From Methylocystis sp. SC2 (lineage in GTDB: Bacteria; Pseudomonadota; Alphaproteobacteria; Rhizobiales; Beijerinckiaceae): a DNA stretch of 64,000 nt. The stretch's first letter is position 1. The number at the start of each line of letters is the position of its first letter. Below the pieces are notes generated by a model. The model searched no databases and was not told where the DNA came from. It was given only the letters and a program-made list of their open reading frames with translations. The stretch is taken from positions 404,501-468,500 of the forward strand of contig NC_018485.1 of the NCBI RefSeq assembly GCF_000304315.1, written 5' to 3'. The position numbers were made by a program, and so were the translations under genes. Shown here piece by piece: positions 8,559-18,245 of the stretch.

Positions 8559-9659
8559 ATGACACTCCTGACCAGCGACGTTCGAAACGCGCCGAGCGCG
8601 AGGCGCGAGCCTCCGGCGAGCGCCCTTGGCGTCCGCCCCGCGAGCCGCTTTCCCGTGCTGCCACGCCCTGATCTGGAATGGACGCCCGAGGTTCAAGCTG
8701 CGACCGCGCATCTTTACGAACGCGTGGCGCGAGTCATTCCGCCCGTCGAGTGGCCGTTCCACGCCCCTTACGTGAAGGCGATCAACGATCTCAAACTTGT
8801 GCGCAACGCCACCATCCTTGCGCATAACTACATGACGCCGGAGATCTACCATTGCGTCGCCGATCACATCGGCGACAGCCTGCAGCTCGCCAAGCTCGCC
8901 GCGAAATCCGACGCCGACATCATCGTTCAGGGCGGCGTGCATTTCATGGCCGAAACGTCGAAGCTGCTCAATCCGAACAAGGTTGTGCTCACCCCGGACA
9001 TGAAGGCGGGCTGCTCGCTCGCCGAGTCGATCACCGGCGCCGACGTGCGCGCCCTGCGCAAGCAATATCCCGGCGTTCCGATCGTCGCCTATGTCAACAC
9101 ATCAGCCGATGTGAAGGCCGAGGTCGACATCTGCTGCACGTCGTCGAACGCGGTCAAGGTCGTCGAGAGTCTCGGCGCCGAGCGCGTCATCATGGTTCCC
9201 GACCGCTATCTGGCGCAGAACGTCGCCGCGCAGACGAAGGTGGAGATCATCGCCTGGAGCGGCGCCTGCGAGGTGCATGAGCGCTTCACCGCCGAGGAGA
9301 TCGAGAACTATCGCGCCGATCATCCCGGCGTGCAGGTGCTTGCGCATCCGGAATGTCCGCGCGAGGTGATCGAGGTCTCAGATTTCGCCGGCTCGACGGC
9401 GGCGATGATCGATTTTGTGCGCAGCAGGAAGCCGGCCCGCGTGCTGCTCGTCACCGAATGCTCGATGGCCGACAATGTCGCCGCCGAGACGCCGGACGTC
9501 GAATTCGTGCGACCATGCAACTTCTGCCCGCATATGAAGCGCATCACGCTGCCGAAAATCCTCGACAGCCTGCTTTACGTCCGCGAAGAAGTGACCGTTG
9601 ACCCCGCAGTGGCCGAGCGCGCGCGCCGCAGCGTGCAACGCATGATCGATCTAGGCTAG
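8559..9659 (+). CDS. nadA: Quinolinate synthase A
   Basis: NadA condenses iminoaspartate with dihydroxyacetone phosphate to form quinolinate, using a [4Fe-4S] cluster held by three Cys. In this 366-residue protein the likely ligands are Cys152 (KAGCSL), Cys237 ([10 protein letters not shown]) and Cys323 (CNFCPHMK). The substrate motif AHNYMTPEI is at about 88-96. The N-terminal 40 residues are a Pro/Arg-rich extension. It is the first gene of the nad operon and starts 16 bp after the palindrome, behind a GAGAGAG purine run. Confidence 0.96.
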   Translation: MTLLTSDVRNAPSARREPPASALGVRPASRFPVLPRPDLEWTPEVQAATAHLYERVARVIPPVEWPFHAPYVKAINDLKLVRNATILAHNYMTPEIYHCVADHIGDSLQLAKLAAKSDADIIVQGGVHFMAETSKLLNPNKVVLTPDMKAGCSLAESITGADVRALRKQYPGVPIVAYVNTSADVKAEVDICCTSSNAVKVVESLGAERVIMVPDRYLAQNVAAQTKVEIIAWSGACEVHERFTAEEIENYRADHPGVQVLAHPECPREVIEVSDFAGSTAAMIDFVRSRKPARVLLVTECSMADNVAAETPDVEFVRPCNFCPHMKRITLPKILDSLLYVREEVTVDPAVAERARRSVQRMIDLG

Positions 9660-9697
9660 ACTGTGGGCCGCTTGGCCTGACTTGGACAGGGCGGACA

Positions 9698-10318
9698 ATG
9701 CTGGCGCTCGATGCGACGATTGCGGCCATCGACGCCGCCAATGCCGACGATCCGCGCCGCGTCGAGGGCCGAGCCTTCGAGCTGGTTTACGCCGCGCGCA
9801 TGAGCGCGCGGCTTGCGGCGCTCTATCCCGACGCCTCCGATCTCCTCAAGATTGCGACGCGCGCGCAACATCTGCGGCGCTGGGAGATCGCGCGCGGCGA
9901 TTATGAGGAGGGCCGTCGCGGCTACAACGATTGGCGGCGCGCCTGCCGCATCCACCACGCCGATCTTGCTGCGCAGATCATGCGGGCGCATGGCTATGAC
10001 GAAGCGGCCGTCGCGCATGTCGGCGCGCTGATCCGTAAGGAGCAGCTCAAGAAAGACCCGGAGTCGCAGGCGCTCGAAAACATCGCCGCGATTGTCTTTC
10101 TCGAGCATTACTTCGACGAATTTCTCGAAAAGCATCGGGATTATCCCGACGACAAGCTCGTCGACATTCTCGGCAAGACATTGTGCAAAATGTCGCCCAA
10201 GGGCCATGCGGCGGCTCTCGCCCTGCCCTTGCCGCCGCGCGCGCGCAGCCTGGTCGAAGCGGCGGTCGCCCGTGAGGCCGCCGCGCTCGCGCGGCTCGCC
10301 GCCGTCGCGGTCGACTAG
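9698..10318 (+). CDS. DUF4202 family protein in the NAD biosynthesis operon
   Basis: The 206-residue, mostly helical protein shows the DUF4202 hallmarks: RAQHLRRWEIARGDYEEG at about 56-73, GYNDWRRACRIHHADLAAQI near 75-94, and KDPESQALENIAAIVFLEHY at about 116-135. The ordered His and acidic residues resemble metal-dependent HD-type hydrolases; this resemblance is my inference. It stands 38 bp after nadA and 6 bp before nadB, inside the operon, so a role in NAD metabolism is likely (for example removal of a damaged intermediate or a salvage step). The family has no assigned reaction that I know of. Confidence 0.8.
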   Translation: MLALDATIAAIDAANADDPRRVEGRAFELVYAARMSARLAALYPDASDLLKIATRAQHLRRWEIARGDYEEGRRGYNDWRRACRIHHADLAAQIMRAHGYDEAAVAHVGALIRKEQLKKDPESQALENIAAIVFLEHYFDEFLEKHRDYPDDKLVDILGKTLCKMSPKGHAAALALPLPPRARSLVEAAVAREAAALARLAAVAVD

Positions 10319-10324
10319 GCGTCG

Positions 10325-11869
10325 ATGCGCGAGAATTTGCCTCCCATCCTCATCGTCGGCGGCGGGCTCGCTGGCGTGTTCTGCGCGCTGAAACTGGCGC
10401 CGACGCCCGTGGCGATCTTCGCGCCGACGCCCGTCGGATACAGCGGCTCGTCCTTTTGGGCGCAGGGCGGCATCGCCGCCGCCGTGGAAGAAGGCGACAC
10501 GCCGGAAAGCCATGCCGACGACACGGCGGCGGCGGGCGGCGGCCTCGTCGACCGCGACGTCGCGCTCGGCATGGCGCGAGAAGCGCGCGCGCGCGTCGAA
10601 GATCTCGCGGCGATGGGAACGCCCTTCGATCGGTCGGCGCTCGGCGGCTTTCTCCCATCGCAGGAGGCGGCGCATTCGCGTCGGCGCATCGTGCGTGTCC
10701 AGGGCGATGTCGCGGGGCGGGCGATCATGGACATTCTGGCCAAGGAAGTCGCCAGAACCCCATCGATCCATATCGTCGAAGGCTATTCCGCGCAGGAGAT
10801 CGTGGTGCGCGGCGGTCGCGTGGTCGGCGTGTGCGCGCGCGATAACGCCGGCATGATCCACGAGACGCCCTGCGCGGCGCTCATCCTCGCGACGGGCGGC
10901 GTCGGCCATCTGTACCGGGTCACGACCAATCCGTTGGAGGCGCGCGGCGTCGGCGTCGCCATGGCGGCGCGGGCGGGCGCGCTGATCGCTGACGCGGAAT
11001 TTGTGCAGTTTCACCCCACGGCGATCGACATTGACGCCGATCCGGCGCCGCTGGCGACCGAGGCGCTGCGCGGCGAGGGCGCGACGATCGTCGATCGGGA
11101 TGGCCGCCGCTTCATGCTCGACATCGACCCCAAGGGGGAGCTTGCGCCGCGCGACATTGTCGCCCGCGGCGTTTTCGCCAGCGTCAAGGCTGGCAAGGGC
11201 GCCTTTCTCGACGCCCGTTCGGCGATCGGCGCCGAATTCCCGACGCGCTTTCCGACCGTTTACGCAAGTTGCATGAGCGCCGGGATCGATCCTTCGCGCG
11301 AACTTATTCCGATCGCGCCCGCGGCGCATTACCATATGGGCGGCGTCTGGACCGACGAGCGCGGACGCACCAACCTCGATGGCCTCTGGGCGGTCGGCGA
11401 AGTCGCTTCGACCGGCGTTCACGGCGCGAACCGGCTCGCCTCCAATTCTCTTCTCGAGGCGATCGTTTTCGGCGCCCGCGTGGCTGCGGACCTGCGCGCG
11501 ACGCCGCTCTCGCCGGTCGAATGGCGCCCGAAGGCGGAGCGCCTCGAGCCGGCGCCGCGCGACAAGGATTTCGCGGTGATCGAAGAGATGCGCGATCTGA
11601 TGTCGGCGAATGTGGGCGTCATCCGAAACGGCGCCGGGCTTGCGGTCGCGGTACGGTCGATCCGCCGCATGATCTCGCGAACGAGCGATATTGAGGCGCG
11701 CAATATGTTGACGACGGGTCTGTTCATAGCGGCGGCCGCGCTCAAGCGACGCGAGAGCCGGGGCGCGCATTTCCGCTCCGACTTTCCGCAGCCGGACCCC
11801 GCGCGCGCGCGCCGCTCGCTCACGACGCTTGACGCCGTCCTGCGCGTCGCCGACGAGGTGGACTCATGA
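10325..11869 (+). CDS. nadB: L-aspartate oxidase
   Basis: This 514-residue flavoprotein oxidises aspartate to iminoaspartate, the substrate of NadA. The N-terminal FAD-binding fold is [18 protein letters not shown] at about 8-25. The active-site segments [13 protein letters not shown] (about 41-53) and [18 protein letters not shown] (about 366-383) are both intact. The length is near the 510-540 usual for NadB. It starts 6 bp after the DUF4202 gene and overlaps nadC by 4 bp (ATGA), so translation is probably coupled. Confidence 0.96.
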   Translation: MRENLPPILIVGGGLAGVFCALKLAPTPVAIFAPTPVGYSGSSFWAQGGIAAAVEEGDTPESHADDTAAAGGGLVDRDVALGMAREARARVEDLAAMGTPFDRSALGGFLPSQEAAHSRRRIVRVQGDVAGRAIMDILAKEVARTPSIHIVEGYSAQEIVVRGGRVVGVCARDNAGMIHETPCAALILATGGVGHLYRVTTNPLEARGVGVAMAARAGALIADAEFVQFHPTAIDIDADPAPLATEALRGEGATIVDRDGRRFMLDIDPKGELAPRDIVARGVFASVKAGKGAFLDARSAIGAEFPTRFPTVYASCMSAGIDPSRELIPIAPAAHYHMGGVWTDERGRTNLDGLWAVGEVASTGVHGANRLASNSLLEAIVFGARVAADLRATPLSPVEWRPKAERLEPAPRDKDFAVIEEMRDLMSANVGVIRNGAGLAVAVRSIRRMISRTSDIEARNMLTTGLFIAAAALKRRESRGAHFRSDFPQPDPARARRSLTTLDAVLRVADEVDS

Positions 11870-12717
11870 TCCCCGATTTGCCCCCGATGCTGATCGAGGA
11901 CGCGGTTCGCGCCGCGCTCGCCGAAGATTTAGGCCACGCCGGCGACGTCACGACGCAGGCGACCATCCCCCGGCGGGCGCAGGCCCGGGCGGGGATTGTG
12001 GCGCGCGACTCGGGCGTGGTCGCCGGGCTGCAGGCGGCGCGCGCCGCCTTCGCGCTGATGGATCCTCAGATCATCTTCGAAGCGCAGGCGACCGACGGCG
12101 CCCGCGTCGAGCCGGGAACGCTCGCAGCCATCATCTCCGGCCCGGCCCGGCCCATTCTCTCCGCGGAGCGCGTTGCGCTCAATTATCTTGGCCGGCTGTC
12201 CGGCGTCGCCACGCTCACGGCGCGCTACGTCAGCGCCGTGGCCGGCACCTCCGCGCGCATCTGCGACACGCGCAAAACGACGCCCCTGTTGCGCGCCTTG
12301 GAGAAATACGCCGTGCGATGCGGCGGCGGCGTCAATCATCGCTTCGGCCTCGACGACGCCGTGCTCATCAAGGATAACCACGTCGCCGTCGCGGGCGGCG
12401 TCATTCCGGCGCTCAGCGCCGCCAAGCGGAATATTGGCCATCTCGTCAAGATCGAGGTCGAAGTGGATACGCTCGACCAGCTGCGCGAGGTCCTCCACGA
12501 GGGGGCGGACGCGGTGCTGCTCGACAATATGACGCTCGACGATCTGCGCAGCGCCGTGGCGCTGGTCGGCGGCCGGATGATCTGCGAGGCCTCCGGCGGG
12601 GTCACGCTGGCGAGCGTGACGGAAATCGCGAAAACCGGCGTCGACTTTATTTCAGTTGGCGCGCTGACGCATTCCGCGCCGGTCTTCGATTTCGGTTTAG
12701 ATATTGAATTCGTTTGA
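11866..12717 (+). CDS. nadC: Nicotinate-nucleotide pyrophosphorylase (carboxylating)
   Basis: NadC converts quinolinate and PRPP to nicotinate mononucleotide, completing the de novo branch. The 283-residue product has the segments [18 protein letters not shown] and [20 protein letters not shown] (about residues 130-170), which bind quinolinate and phosphate through Arg, Lys and His. The end of the barrel carries EASGGVTL and [13 protein letters not shown]. It overlaps nadB by 4 bp and is the last gene of the operon; about 115 bp separate it from the next gene, and I see no strong terminator there. Confidence 0.96.
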   Translation: MIPDLPPMLIEDAVRAALAEDLGHAGDVTTQATIPRRAQARAGIVARDSGVVAGLQAARAAFALMDPQIIFEAQATDGARVEPGTLAAIISGPARPILSAERVALNYLGRLSGVATLTARYVSAVAGTSARICDTRKTTPLLRALEKYAVRCGGGVNHRFGLDDAVLIKDNHVAVAGGVIPALSAAKRNIGHLVKIEVEVDTLDQLREVLHEGADAVLLDNMTLDDLRSAVALVGGRMICEASGGVTLASVTEIAKTGVDFISVGALTHSAPVFDFGLDIEFV

Positions 12718-12832
12718 AATTATTCGGCGCTGGGATAAAGCGGCCGGCTGCCGCCGAGCGCTTCCTTGTCAAGGCGCGCGCTGCTATAAGCCGTCAACCG
12801 CTTCCGCGGACTCTCGAGAAACATCCTGAGCC

Positions 12833-13615
12833 ATGCCCTCATTCTTCGCCCGCAAGCTGATCAATCGAGTGCGGCGAAGGCTTTGGAGCTCTCCCCTCTC
12901 GTCAATGCCGTCGCCCCTGCGGGCCCAGGCGACGCGCGATAAAAATATCGCCGCCGAAATCGGCGACTATGAGCGCGCCTTCGGCTTCGCCCACAGCGCG
13001 GGCTCGATGCCCCTGCGCACCTTGCTGCGCATTGAGCGGCTGCTGACCGGATCCGAAATCTTCTCGGCCGAAACGGGCTGCGGAAAATCCACGATTTTTT
13101 TTTCGCGCATCGCCCAACGGCACAAGGTTTTCTGCTTTGACGACCGCGGACAGAAAGCGTCCAGCGTCGACTATTTCCTCAACTGTCCCGCGACGCGTCC
13201 GGACCGCCTTGACCTTGTCTTTGGGCCGACTCAGCTCACGCTGCCGCGACACGAAGACCATTTTCGCTACGACCTCGTCCTGATCGACGGTCCGCACGGA
13301 TTTCCGTTCCCCGAGCTCGAATATTACTACTTCTATCCGCACCTGAAGACGGACGGGCTGCTCGTCATCGACGACATTCATATTCCAACCATCAGCCGGC
13401 TCGCGGACTTCCTGAGCGAAGATCACATGTTCGAAAAGGTGGAGTTTGTCGGCTCGACCGCGATCTTCCGCCGAACCGACGCGCCGGTCTTCGATCCGCT
13501 GGGCGATGGCTGGTGGCTGCAGGCCTTCAACCGCCGACGCGCGTCGTTTTTGAAAGACATCTATCTGGAGGACGGCAAGAAACGGGCGCCGATCTCCTTC
13601 GAAGGAATCTACTGA
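12833..13615 (+). CDS. Class I SAM-dependent methyltransferase-like protein
   Basis: The 260-residue protein has a Rossmann-type core with motif I near residues 81-96 (AETGCGKSTIFFSRIA). LVLIDGPHGFPF (about 146-157) and DGLLVIDDIHIP (about 173-184) follow in the order seen in the Methyltransf_24 group. The N-terminus is basic. The product could methylate a sugar or lipid, since the next genes encode a ChbG/HpnK-type deacetylase (convergent, overlapping by 7 bp) and a polyprenyl-phosphate sugar transferase. The substrate cannot be read from sequence. Confidence 0.75.
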   Translation: MPSFFARKLINRVRRRLWSSPLSSMPSPLRAQATRDKNIAAEIGDYERAFGFAHSAGSMPLRTLLRIERLLTGSEIFSAETGCGKSTIFFSRIAQRHKVFCFDDRGQKASSVDYFLNCPATRPDRLDLVFGPTQLTLPRHEDHFRYDLVLIDGPHGFPFPELEYYYFYPHLKTDGLLVIDDIHIPTISRLADFLSEDHMFEKVEFVGSTAIFRRTDAPVFDPLGDGWWLQAFNRRRASFLKDIYLEDGKKRAPISFEGIY

Positions 13616-14493
13616 GCCGCCGCGCGCTCGGCGCTGAGGTTCCGGTCGGCCTGCGACAGACGACCCAAACGCAGGCCGCGCTTCTCCAGCATCTCCGGCA
13701 GTCGCGTCGACAGCAGGAAAGCAAGCTCCTGCTCACGCGTGATCGTCACCGGATCGAGCTTGCACAGCTCTTCGTCGACATGGCCTGGATGGCACATGAT
13801 GAGATGTCTGCGGCCCGGCGCTCGAAGATAGCTTTGAAAGATTCTCGCATAGTCAAAGCTCGGGTGAAAATTCGAGAATCCCGCGAAGCCGTCGTTGACG
13901 CCGAAGCCGCGCTGGCGCGCCTCTCGGCGAAAGCCGCCAGCCAGCGAGAGCGCAGAGAGCGCCTTGCGGGCGTTGACGCCGCGCAAAAGAATGCGATGCA
14001 GCCCATCCCCGGCGTCGCGAACCCAGGCCCGGCCGCCGAGCCTTCGCGCCTCCATGGCGTCAAGCAGCGCCGTCCTGATCCCAGGAAGCACGTGAATATG
14101 CTGATGGCCGTCGACATGGTCCGGCGGGCGATCCATCACCGCTTCGAACCGGTCGAACTGCCGATCAATCTCGGCGCGGATCTCGTCCATTGGCAGACGC
14201 CGGCCGAAGGCCATCTGAACAACTTTGGCGAGCGGGGGAAACTCTCCGTTCGGCGCGAACTTCGGCATCGACGTTAGAGGCCGCCCCAGAGTGAGGTTGA
14301 AATGCAGGCCGACGTCCGCGGTTCGACTGCGGCGAGACAATTCGAGTCCCATGGCGGGCCAGCGGCGACCATTCACCAAAGCCGACACCGCAGTGAGCCT
14401 CCCCGCGTCAAGCGCTTCCAAAATGCCGGCGCTAACTCCATAAGACAGGCTGTAATCGTCCGCGCATACGGCAACAATCTGGTTATCAACCAT
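13609..14493 (-). CDS. ChbG/HpnK (YdjC) family carbohydrate deacetylase
   Basis: This 294-residue protein has the metal-binding pattern of the YdjC/ChbG family. CADDYSLSYGV at about 9-19 supplies the Asp-Asp pair, DVGLHFNLTLG near 61-71 a His, DHVDGHQHIHVLPG at about 125-138 more His, and MCHPGHVDE near 233-241 the C-terminal His. Characterised members remove N-acetyl groups from chito-oligosaccharides or act in hopanoid-linked modification (HpnK). Its neighbours are an adjacent methyltransferase and a divergent DPM1/GtrB-type transferase, so modification of a lipid-linked sugar is a reasonable guess. It overlaps the end of the convergent methyltransferase gene. Confidence 0.83.
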   Translation of the reverse strand: MVDNQIVAVCADDYSLSYGVSAGILEALDAGRLTAVSALVNGRRWPAMGLELSRRSRTADVGLHFNLTLGRPLTSMPKFAPNGEFPPLAKVVQMAFGRRLPMDEIRAEIDRQFDRFEAVMDRPPDHVDGHQHIHVLPGIRTALLDAMEARRLGGRAWVRDAGDGLHRILLRGVNARKALSALSLAGGFRREARQRGFGVNDGFAGFSNFHPSFDYARIFQSYLRAPGRRHLIMCHPGHVDEELCKLDPVTITREQELAFLLSTRLPEMLEKRGLRLGRLSQADRNLSAERAAAQ

Positions 14494-14584
14494 CGCCCGC
14501 TCCTCTGCGCCGCACAGGCGACTTCGCCTCCGCTGCGCCCGTTAATCCTATGCTCCGCCTATAAATATTGGTTTAAACGCCGCC

Positions 14585-15547
14585 ATGAACAGGCCCGATG
14601 TATCGCTCGTGATCCCCGTCTTCAACGAAGCGCAAAATCTTCGCTCGCTCGCAGCCAGACTCGCCTCGGCGGTTGACGCATGCGACGTCTCCTATGAAGC
14701 GATCTTCGTCGACGACGGCTCGAGCGACGAAAGTCTGGAGATATTGCGCGACCTCTGCGCCGAGGAGCCGCGCTTTCGCGCCCTGTCGCTTTCCCGCAAC
14801 TTCGGCAAAGAGGTGGCGATCGTCGCCGGACTCGACGAGACGCAGGGACGCGCGGTCGTCATCATGGACGCCGACCTGCAGCACCCGCCGGAAGTCATCC
14901 CACAATTCATCGAGAAGTGGCGGGAAGGCTACAAGAACGTCTACGGCCAGCGCATCGACCGAGCGACCGATCCCAAGCTGCGCACAGCGTTCACACATGT
15001 TTTTTACCGTTTGTTGGAGAACTTTGGCGACGTGCGCCTGCCGCCGGGCGCCGGCGACTTCCGCCTGCTGGACCGGCAGGCGGTCGACGCGCTGCTGACG
15101 ATGCGCGAGCGCGCGCGCTTCAATAAGGGTCTCTTCGCCTGGATCGGCTTCAAATCGATCGGCGTGCCCTTCGACGTGGAAGGCCGCGCCGGCGGAACGT
15201 CAAAATTCAATTTTGTTCAGCTTGCGCAATTTGCGCTCGACGGGCTGATGTCGTTCTCGTCGATTCCGCTCAAGGTGTGGACCTATGTAGGCTTGGCGAT
15301 CTCCGCCTTCGCGATCGCCATGGCCGTCTATTATTGGGCGCGCACCATGATTTTTGGCGTGGATACGCCGGGCTTCCCCACTCTGGTGGTCTCGATCGCC
15401 TTCTTCTCCGGCGTTCAGCTGATTTCGCTCGGCGTGCTCGGCGAATATGTCGCGCGCATCTTTAATGAGGTAAAGGGAAGGCCGCTCTATCTCGTCGCCG
15501 AGAGGCTGGGCGAGAACGAAGCGGCCAACGGCAAAGCGGACGACTAG
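14585..15547 (+). CDS. Polyprenyl-phosphate glycosyltransferase (GT2, DPM1/GtrB type)
   Basis: The 320-residue membrane enzyme has a GT-A domain with [13 protein letters not shown] at about 7-19, FVDDGSSD at about 42-49 and the metal motif [15 protein letters not shown] at about 96-110. Two C-terminal membrane segments lie at about 233-256 and 265-290. This layout is that of GtrB/ArnC-like enzymes, which load a sugar from a nucleotide donor onto undecaprenyl phosphate. The sugar may then modify lipid A, O-antigen or another envelope glycan. The stop codon TAG is formed by the first bases of the inverted-repeat element that starts at 15544. Confidence 0.9.
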   Translation: MNRPDVSLVIPVFNEAQNLRSLAARLASAVDACDVSYEAIFVDDGSSDESLEILRDLCAEEPRFRALSLSRNFGKEVAIVAGLDETQGRAVVIMDADLQHPPEVIPQFIEKWREGYKNVYGQRIDRATDPKLRTAFTHVFYRLLENFGDVRLPPGAGDFRLLDRQAVDALLTMRERARFNKGLFAWIGFKSIGVPFDVEGRAGGTSKFNFVQLAQFALDGLMSFSSIPLKVWTYVGLAISAFAIAMAVYYWARTMIFGVDTPGFPTLVVSIAFFSGVQLISLGVLGEYVARIFNEVKGRPLYLVAERLGENEAANGKADD

Positions 15548-15660
15548 AGCGCTTCCCGATCACATGGAATCATGTGATCGATAAGGAATCGCTCCAAATC
15601 AAAACGTTGGAGCAGGTTCTCATCGAAAAAGTCTGTCAACTTTTTCGGAACCTGCTCTAG
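15544..15660. repeat. 117 bp inverted-repeat (MITE-like) element, copy 1
   Basis: The element begins CTAGAGC and ends GCTCTAG, a perfect terminal inverted repeat. Inside are a hairpin with 9 bp arms (GATCACATG-gaat-CATGTGATC) and a long interrupted stem: GAGCAGGTTC pairs with GAACCTGCTC, and CGAAAAAGT with ACTTTTTCG. A second copy is at 26584-26700 and differs at only about ten positions. No transposase is encoded. TAG at 15545-15547 is the stop codon of the upstream gene. The hairpins may also act in transcript ending. Confidence 0.9.
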
Positions 15661-15740
15661 GGCGTCGACAAACTGAGCGGGCGGGCTTTCGCAGATGCGT
15701 CATGCGCTGCAGCGGCACACAGGGGACGAGGCGCGAATTC

Positions 15741-16157
15741 ATGAACACCGATGCCCGCCGTTCGCCCTTGCGCGGCAGAAATCTCCTGATCGCCGCGGCG
15801 CTGATCGCGCTGTTCGGCGCATTCGGCGTCCGCCTGTGGCGCTTCGCATCGCCCCCGGCGCTGCCGACCCTGCTCGCCGGCCTGCCCGAATCGAAAACCG
15901 AGGCCGACCAGCGGCTCTTCCAGGACCGGCTGACGCAACGCTTCCATCCCGGCTCCACGGAAGTCGAAGATCTCATCGGCGAACTGCGCGACGACGGATT
16001 CACCGTGGATGCGGATCAGGGCGTCGCCACATACGAACGCCGGGCCGACATTTCCGACAAGTGCCGTCGCAGCGCCAACATTCACTGGTCGCGAGGCGAG
16101 GGCGACGAGCTTGCCACGATCACTGGCGGATACTCCCTCCACTGCCCGCAGCACTGA
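15741..16157 (+). CDS. Small membrane-anchored or exported protein, unknown
   Basis: From the ATG at 15741 the product has 138 residues: a basic N-terminus, one hydrophobic segment at about 15-34, and a soluble domain of about 100 residues probably outside the cytoplasm. The soluble part contains two Cys (near SDKCRRS and LHCPQ) that could form a disulfide. I recognise no family. It lies between the inverted-repeat element and murJ, 41 bp before the latter, and may share its transcript. A longer reading from 15702 lacks a better ribosome site. Confidence 0.55.
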   Translation: MNTDARRSPLRGRNLLIAAALIALFGAFGVRLWRFASPPALPTLLAGLPESKTEADQRLFQDRLTQRFHPGSTEVEDLIGELRDDGFTVDADQGVATYERRADISDKCRRSANIHWSRGEGDELATITGGYSLHCPQH

Positions 16158-16198
16158 CAAGAGCGCTGGCTTAACCAAATCCTGCTAGGACGATTGTG

Positions 16199-17728
16199 AT
16201 GATTCGCAATCTGCTCTCGGTCGGCGGCTTCACCCTGCTCTCGCGCGTGACGGGATTTCTGTCGCTCGCCATGCAGTCGGCGATCATGGGCGCGGGCGCC
16301 GTCTCAGACGCCTTCTTCATCGCCCAGCGCCTGCCCAACAGCTTTCGCGCGATCTTCGGCGAAGGCGCTTTCAGCGTGGCCTTCGTCCCGACCTACTTAA
16401 TGGCGATCGAAAAGGAGAGCGACGCCGCGGCCGAGGAATTCGCCGGCGAAGTCTACACGCTGCTCCTCGCCTCGCAGATCATCTTGCTCGCGATCGTCTG
16501 GGCGTTGACCCCACAATTCGTCTCGTTGATCGCGCCCGGTCTCGACGACCGTCCGGAAAAATTCGCGCTGGCCGTCAATCTCACCCGCATCACCTTTCCC
16601 TATTTGCTCTTCATCACCCTTTTCGTCTTGCACCAAGGCGCGTTGAACGCTCATGGGCGCTTCGCGCTTCCGGCCTTCGCGCAAAATTTGATGAATCTTA
16701 CGGTCATGGCGGCGCTCGCCGTCGCCTTCCTTTTTCCCAACGCCGGCTATGCGGCGAGTTGGGGCGTCACCGTCTCGGGCGTTCTGGAACTCGGATTACT
16801 GATGTGGCAGGCGCGGCGCATTGGCGTCCTGCAACGCTTGCGCAGGCCGCATTGGTCGCGCGTGCGCGATTTCTTCATCCGCCTCGGGCCGGCGATCATC
16901 GGCTCGGCCAGTCCGCAGATCGCCGTGCTCGCCGACACGATTCTCTCGTCGATGCTTCCCGACGGCGGCGTGTCGTCGATTTCTTACGCGGAGCGGCTGT
17001 ACCAGCTTCCCGTCGGCGTGATCGGCATCGCCGCCGGGACTGTGCTGCTGCCCGAAATGAGCCGCCGGCTCGCGGCGGGCGATGAGGCGGGCGCGCTTCA
17101 CGCGCAGAGCCGAACCATGGCGCTTACCGTCGCGGCCACGGCGCCGTTTTTCATCGCCTTCGACACGATTCCCGAACTGATCGTCGCGGGGCTCTTCCAG
17201 CGCGGAAAATTCTCGGCGGCCGACGCCTACGCCGCCGGAGACGTGCTCGCCGCTTATGGCGCCGGTCTGATGGCGCTCGTGCTGATCGCCTCGGCCCGCG
17301 CGAGTTTTCAGGCGCGCGGCGACACCAGAACCCCGATGCTCATCGCGCTGGCGGCGCTCGCCGCGAATGTCGCGTTGAAGATCGTGCTGTTTGGACCGCT
17401 CGGCGCGGTCGGCCTCGCGACGGCGACGTCCGTCGGATTGTGGATCAACCTCGCCGCGCTCGTCGGACTCGCGCTCGCCCGGGACGGCATGCGATTCGAC
17501 GCCATTTTCGTGAAGACGCTCGGCGCGACGTTCGTCGCCAGCGCCTGTCTCGCCGCCGTCGCCATTTTCGGGCGTTCATCCGCCTTGGCGCTTGGCGCGC
17601 ATTTCGGCGCTCTCGCCAATCTCGTCGCGCTCACCGCGCTCGCGGTCGTCGGCGCGCTCGTCTACGCGGGCGCCCTTCTCGGGGCGCTGCGCGCGAGCGG
17701 CGTGACGATCGCAAGCCTCAGACGATAG
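16199..17728 (+). CDS. murJ: Lipid II flippase MurJ
   Basis: The 509-residue inner-membrane protein has about 14 hydrophobic segments. The N-terminal signature GAVSDAFFIAQRLPNSFRAIFGEGAF (residues about 32-57) is diagnostic of MurJ/MviN. MurJ flips lipid II across the membrane for peptidoglycan synthesis. I use the ATG at 16199; a GTG one codon earlier is also possible. Downstream, a convergent pair of small minus-strand genes begins 3 bp after the stop. The gene often stands near glnD or trpS in relatives; neither is in this window. Confidence 0.94.
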   Translation: MIRNLLSVGGFTLLSRVTGFLSLAMQSAIMGAGAVSDAFFIAQRLPNSFRAIFGEGAFSVAFVPTYLMAIEKESDAAAEEFAGEVYTLLLASQIILLAIVWALTPQFVSLIAPGLDDRPEKFALAVNLTRITFPYLLFITLFVLHQGALNAHGRFALPAFAQNLMNLTVMAALAVAFLFPNAGYAASWGVTVSGVLELGLLMWQARRIGVLQRLRRPHWSRVRDFFIRLGPAIIGSASPQIAVLADTILSSMLPDGGVSSISYAERLYQLPVGVIGIAAGTVLLPEMSRRLAAGDEAGALHAQSRTMALTVAATAPFFIAFDTIPELIVAGLFQRGKFSAADAYAAGDVLAAYGAGLMALVLIASARASFQARGDTRTPMLIALAALAANVALKIVLFGPLGAVGLATATSVGLWINLAALVGLALARDGMRFDAIFVKTLGATFVASACLAAVAIFGRSSALALGAHFGALANLVALTALAVVGALVYAGALLGALRASGVTIASLRR

Positions 17729-17731
17729 GGA

Positions 17732-18112
17732 TCAGACGAACTGCGCGATGCCCGGGATCGAATCGACGATCGCCCGCAGCTTTTCCGGCCCGACTTTCTC
17801 TTCGGCATAGCCGAAAATCTCATGACCCAGTTTTGGAACCTGGCTCATATCGACGCCGGCGCCGTTCAGCTTGGCGGCAAGGCCCATCAGCCCGCCCATA
17901 CCCCCCATCAAGCCGGCAAGCCCGCCGCCGCCGCCCGCTGATTCGGCGGACTGGATCGCCTCAGGGGCGCCGGGAAGCTGAGCGAGCAATTCCGATACGG
18001 CGCCGTCACGCGATTCCTTTTGAAGGAATCCCAAAACGAGGCCCACCGCGGTCCTGGCGACCTCTGCGTCAACGCCAAGGGCCGCCGAGACGCGCGCCAC
18101 CAGTTCATCCAT
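17732..18112 (-). CDS. Small helical protein, DUF2267/DUF2780-like (paralogue A)
   Basis: This 126-residue protein starts MDELVARVSAALGVDAEVA and continues with a helical domain of about 45 residues (GLVLGFLQKES), then a Gly/Met-rich linker (about 62-80) and a C-terminal helix pair. The arrangement is shared with the gene at 18246-18677, which suggests an old tandem duplication. I place it loosely with DUF2267/DUF2780 proteins; the function is unknown. The ATG is behind GGGGAGG. Its stop lies 3 bp from the murJ stop (convergent). Confidence 0.7.
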   Translation of the reverse strand: MDELVARVSAALGVDAEVARTAVGLVLGFLQKESRDGAVSELLAQLPGAPEAIQSAESAGGGGGLAGLMGGMGGLMGLAAKLNGAGVDMSQVPKLGHEIFGYAEEKVGPEKLRAIVDSIPGIAQFV

Positions 18113-18209
18113 TGCAGGCCTCCCCTTCGCAAACCGAAAGACGCCGGACTGTCGCCGCCACAGAAAGGAAAATCAAGCGCGTTTCGTTTGCGCTTATAAG
18201 TCCGCCGGA

Positions 18210-18240
18210 TGGCTGACGCGCGCGACGGGCGCGTCAGCCA
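18210..18240. terminator. Strong hairpin between the two paralogues
   Basis: TGGCTGACGCGC and GCGCGTCAGCCA form a perfect 12 bp stem with a 7 base loop, starting a few bases after the stop of the 18246-18677 gene (minus strand). No U-run follows on either strand, so it is either a Rho-assisted end or an RNA-stabilising hairpin. Confidence 0.5.
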
Positions 18241-18245
18241 GATCA

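Noticed and set aside
9656..11770. A 704-codon open frame on the minus strand across the nad genes
   Set aside because: It lies antisense to nadA's end, DUF4202 and nadB, is dominated by Arg, Ala and Asp, and has no family-like motif. It is the GC-bias shadow of real genes.
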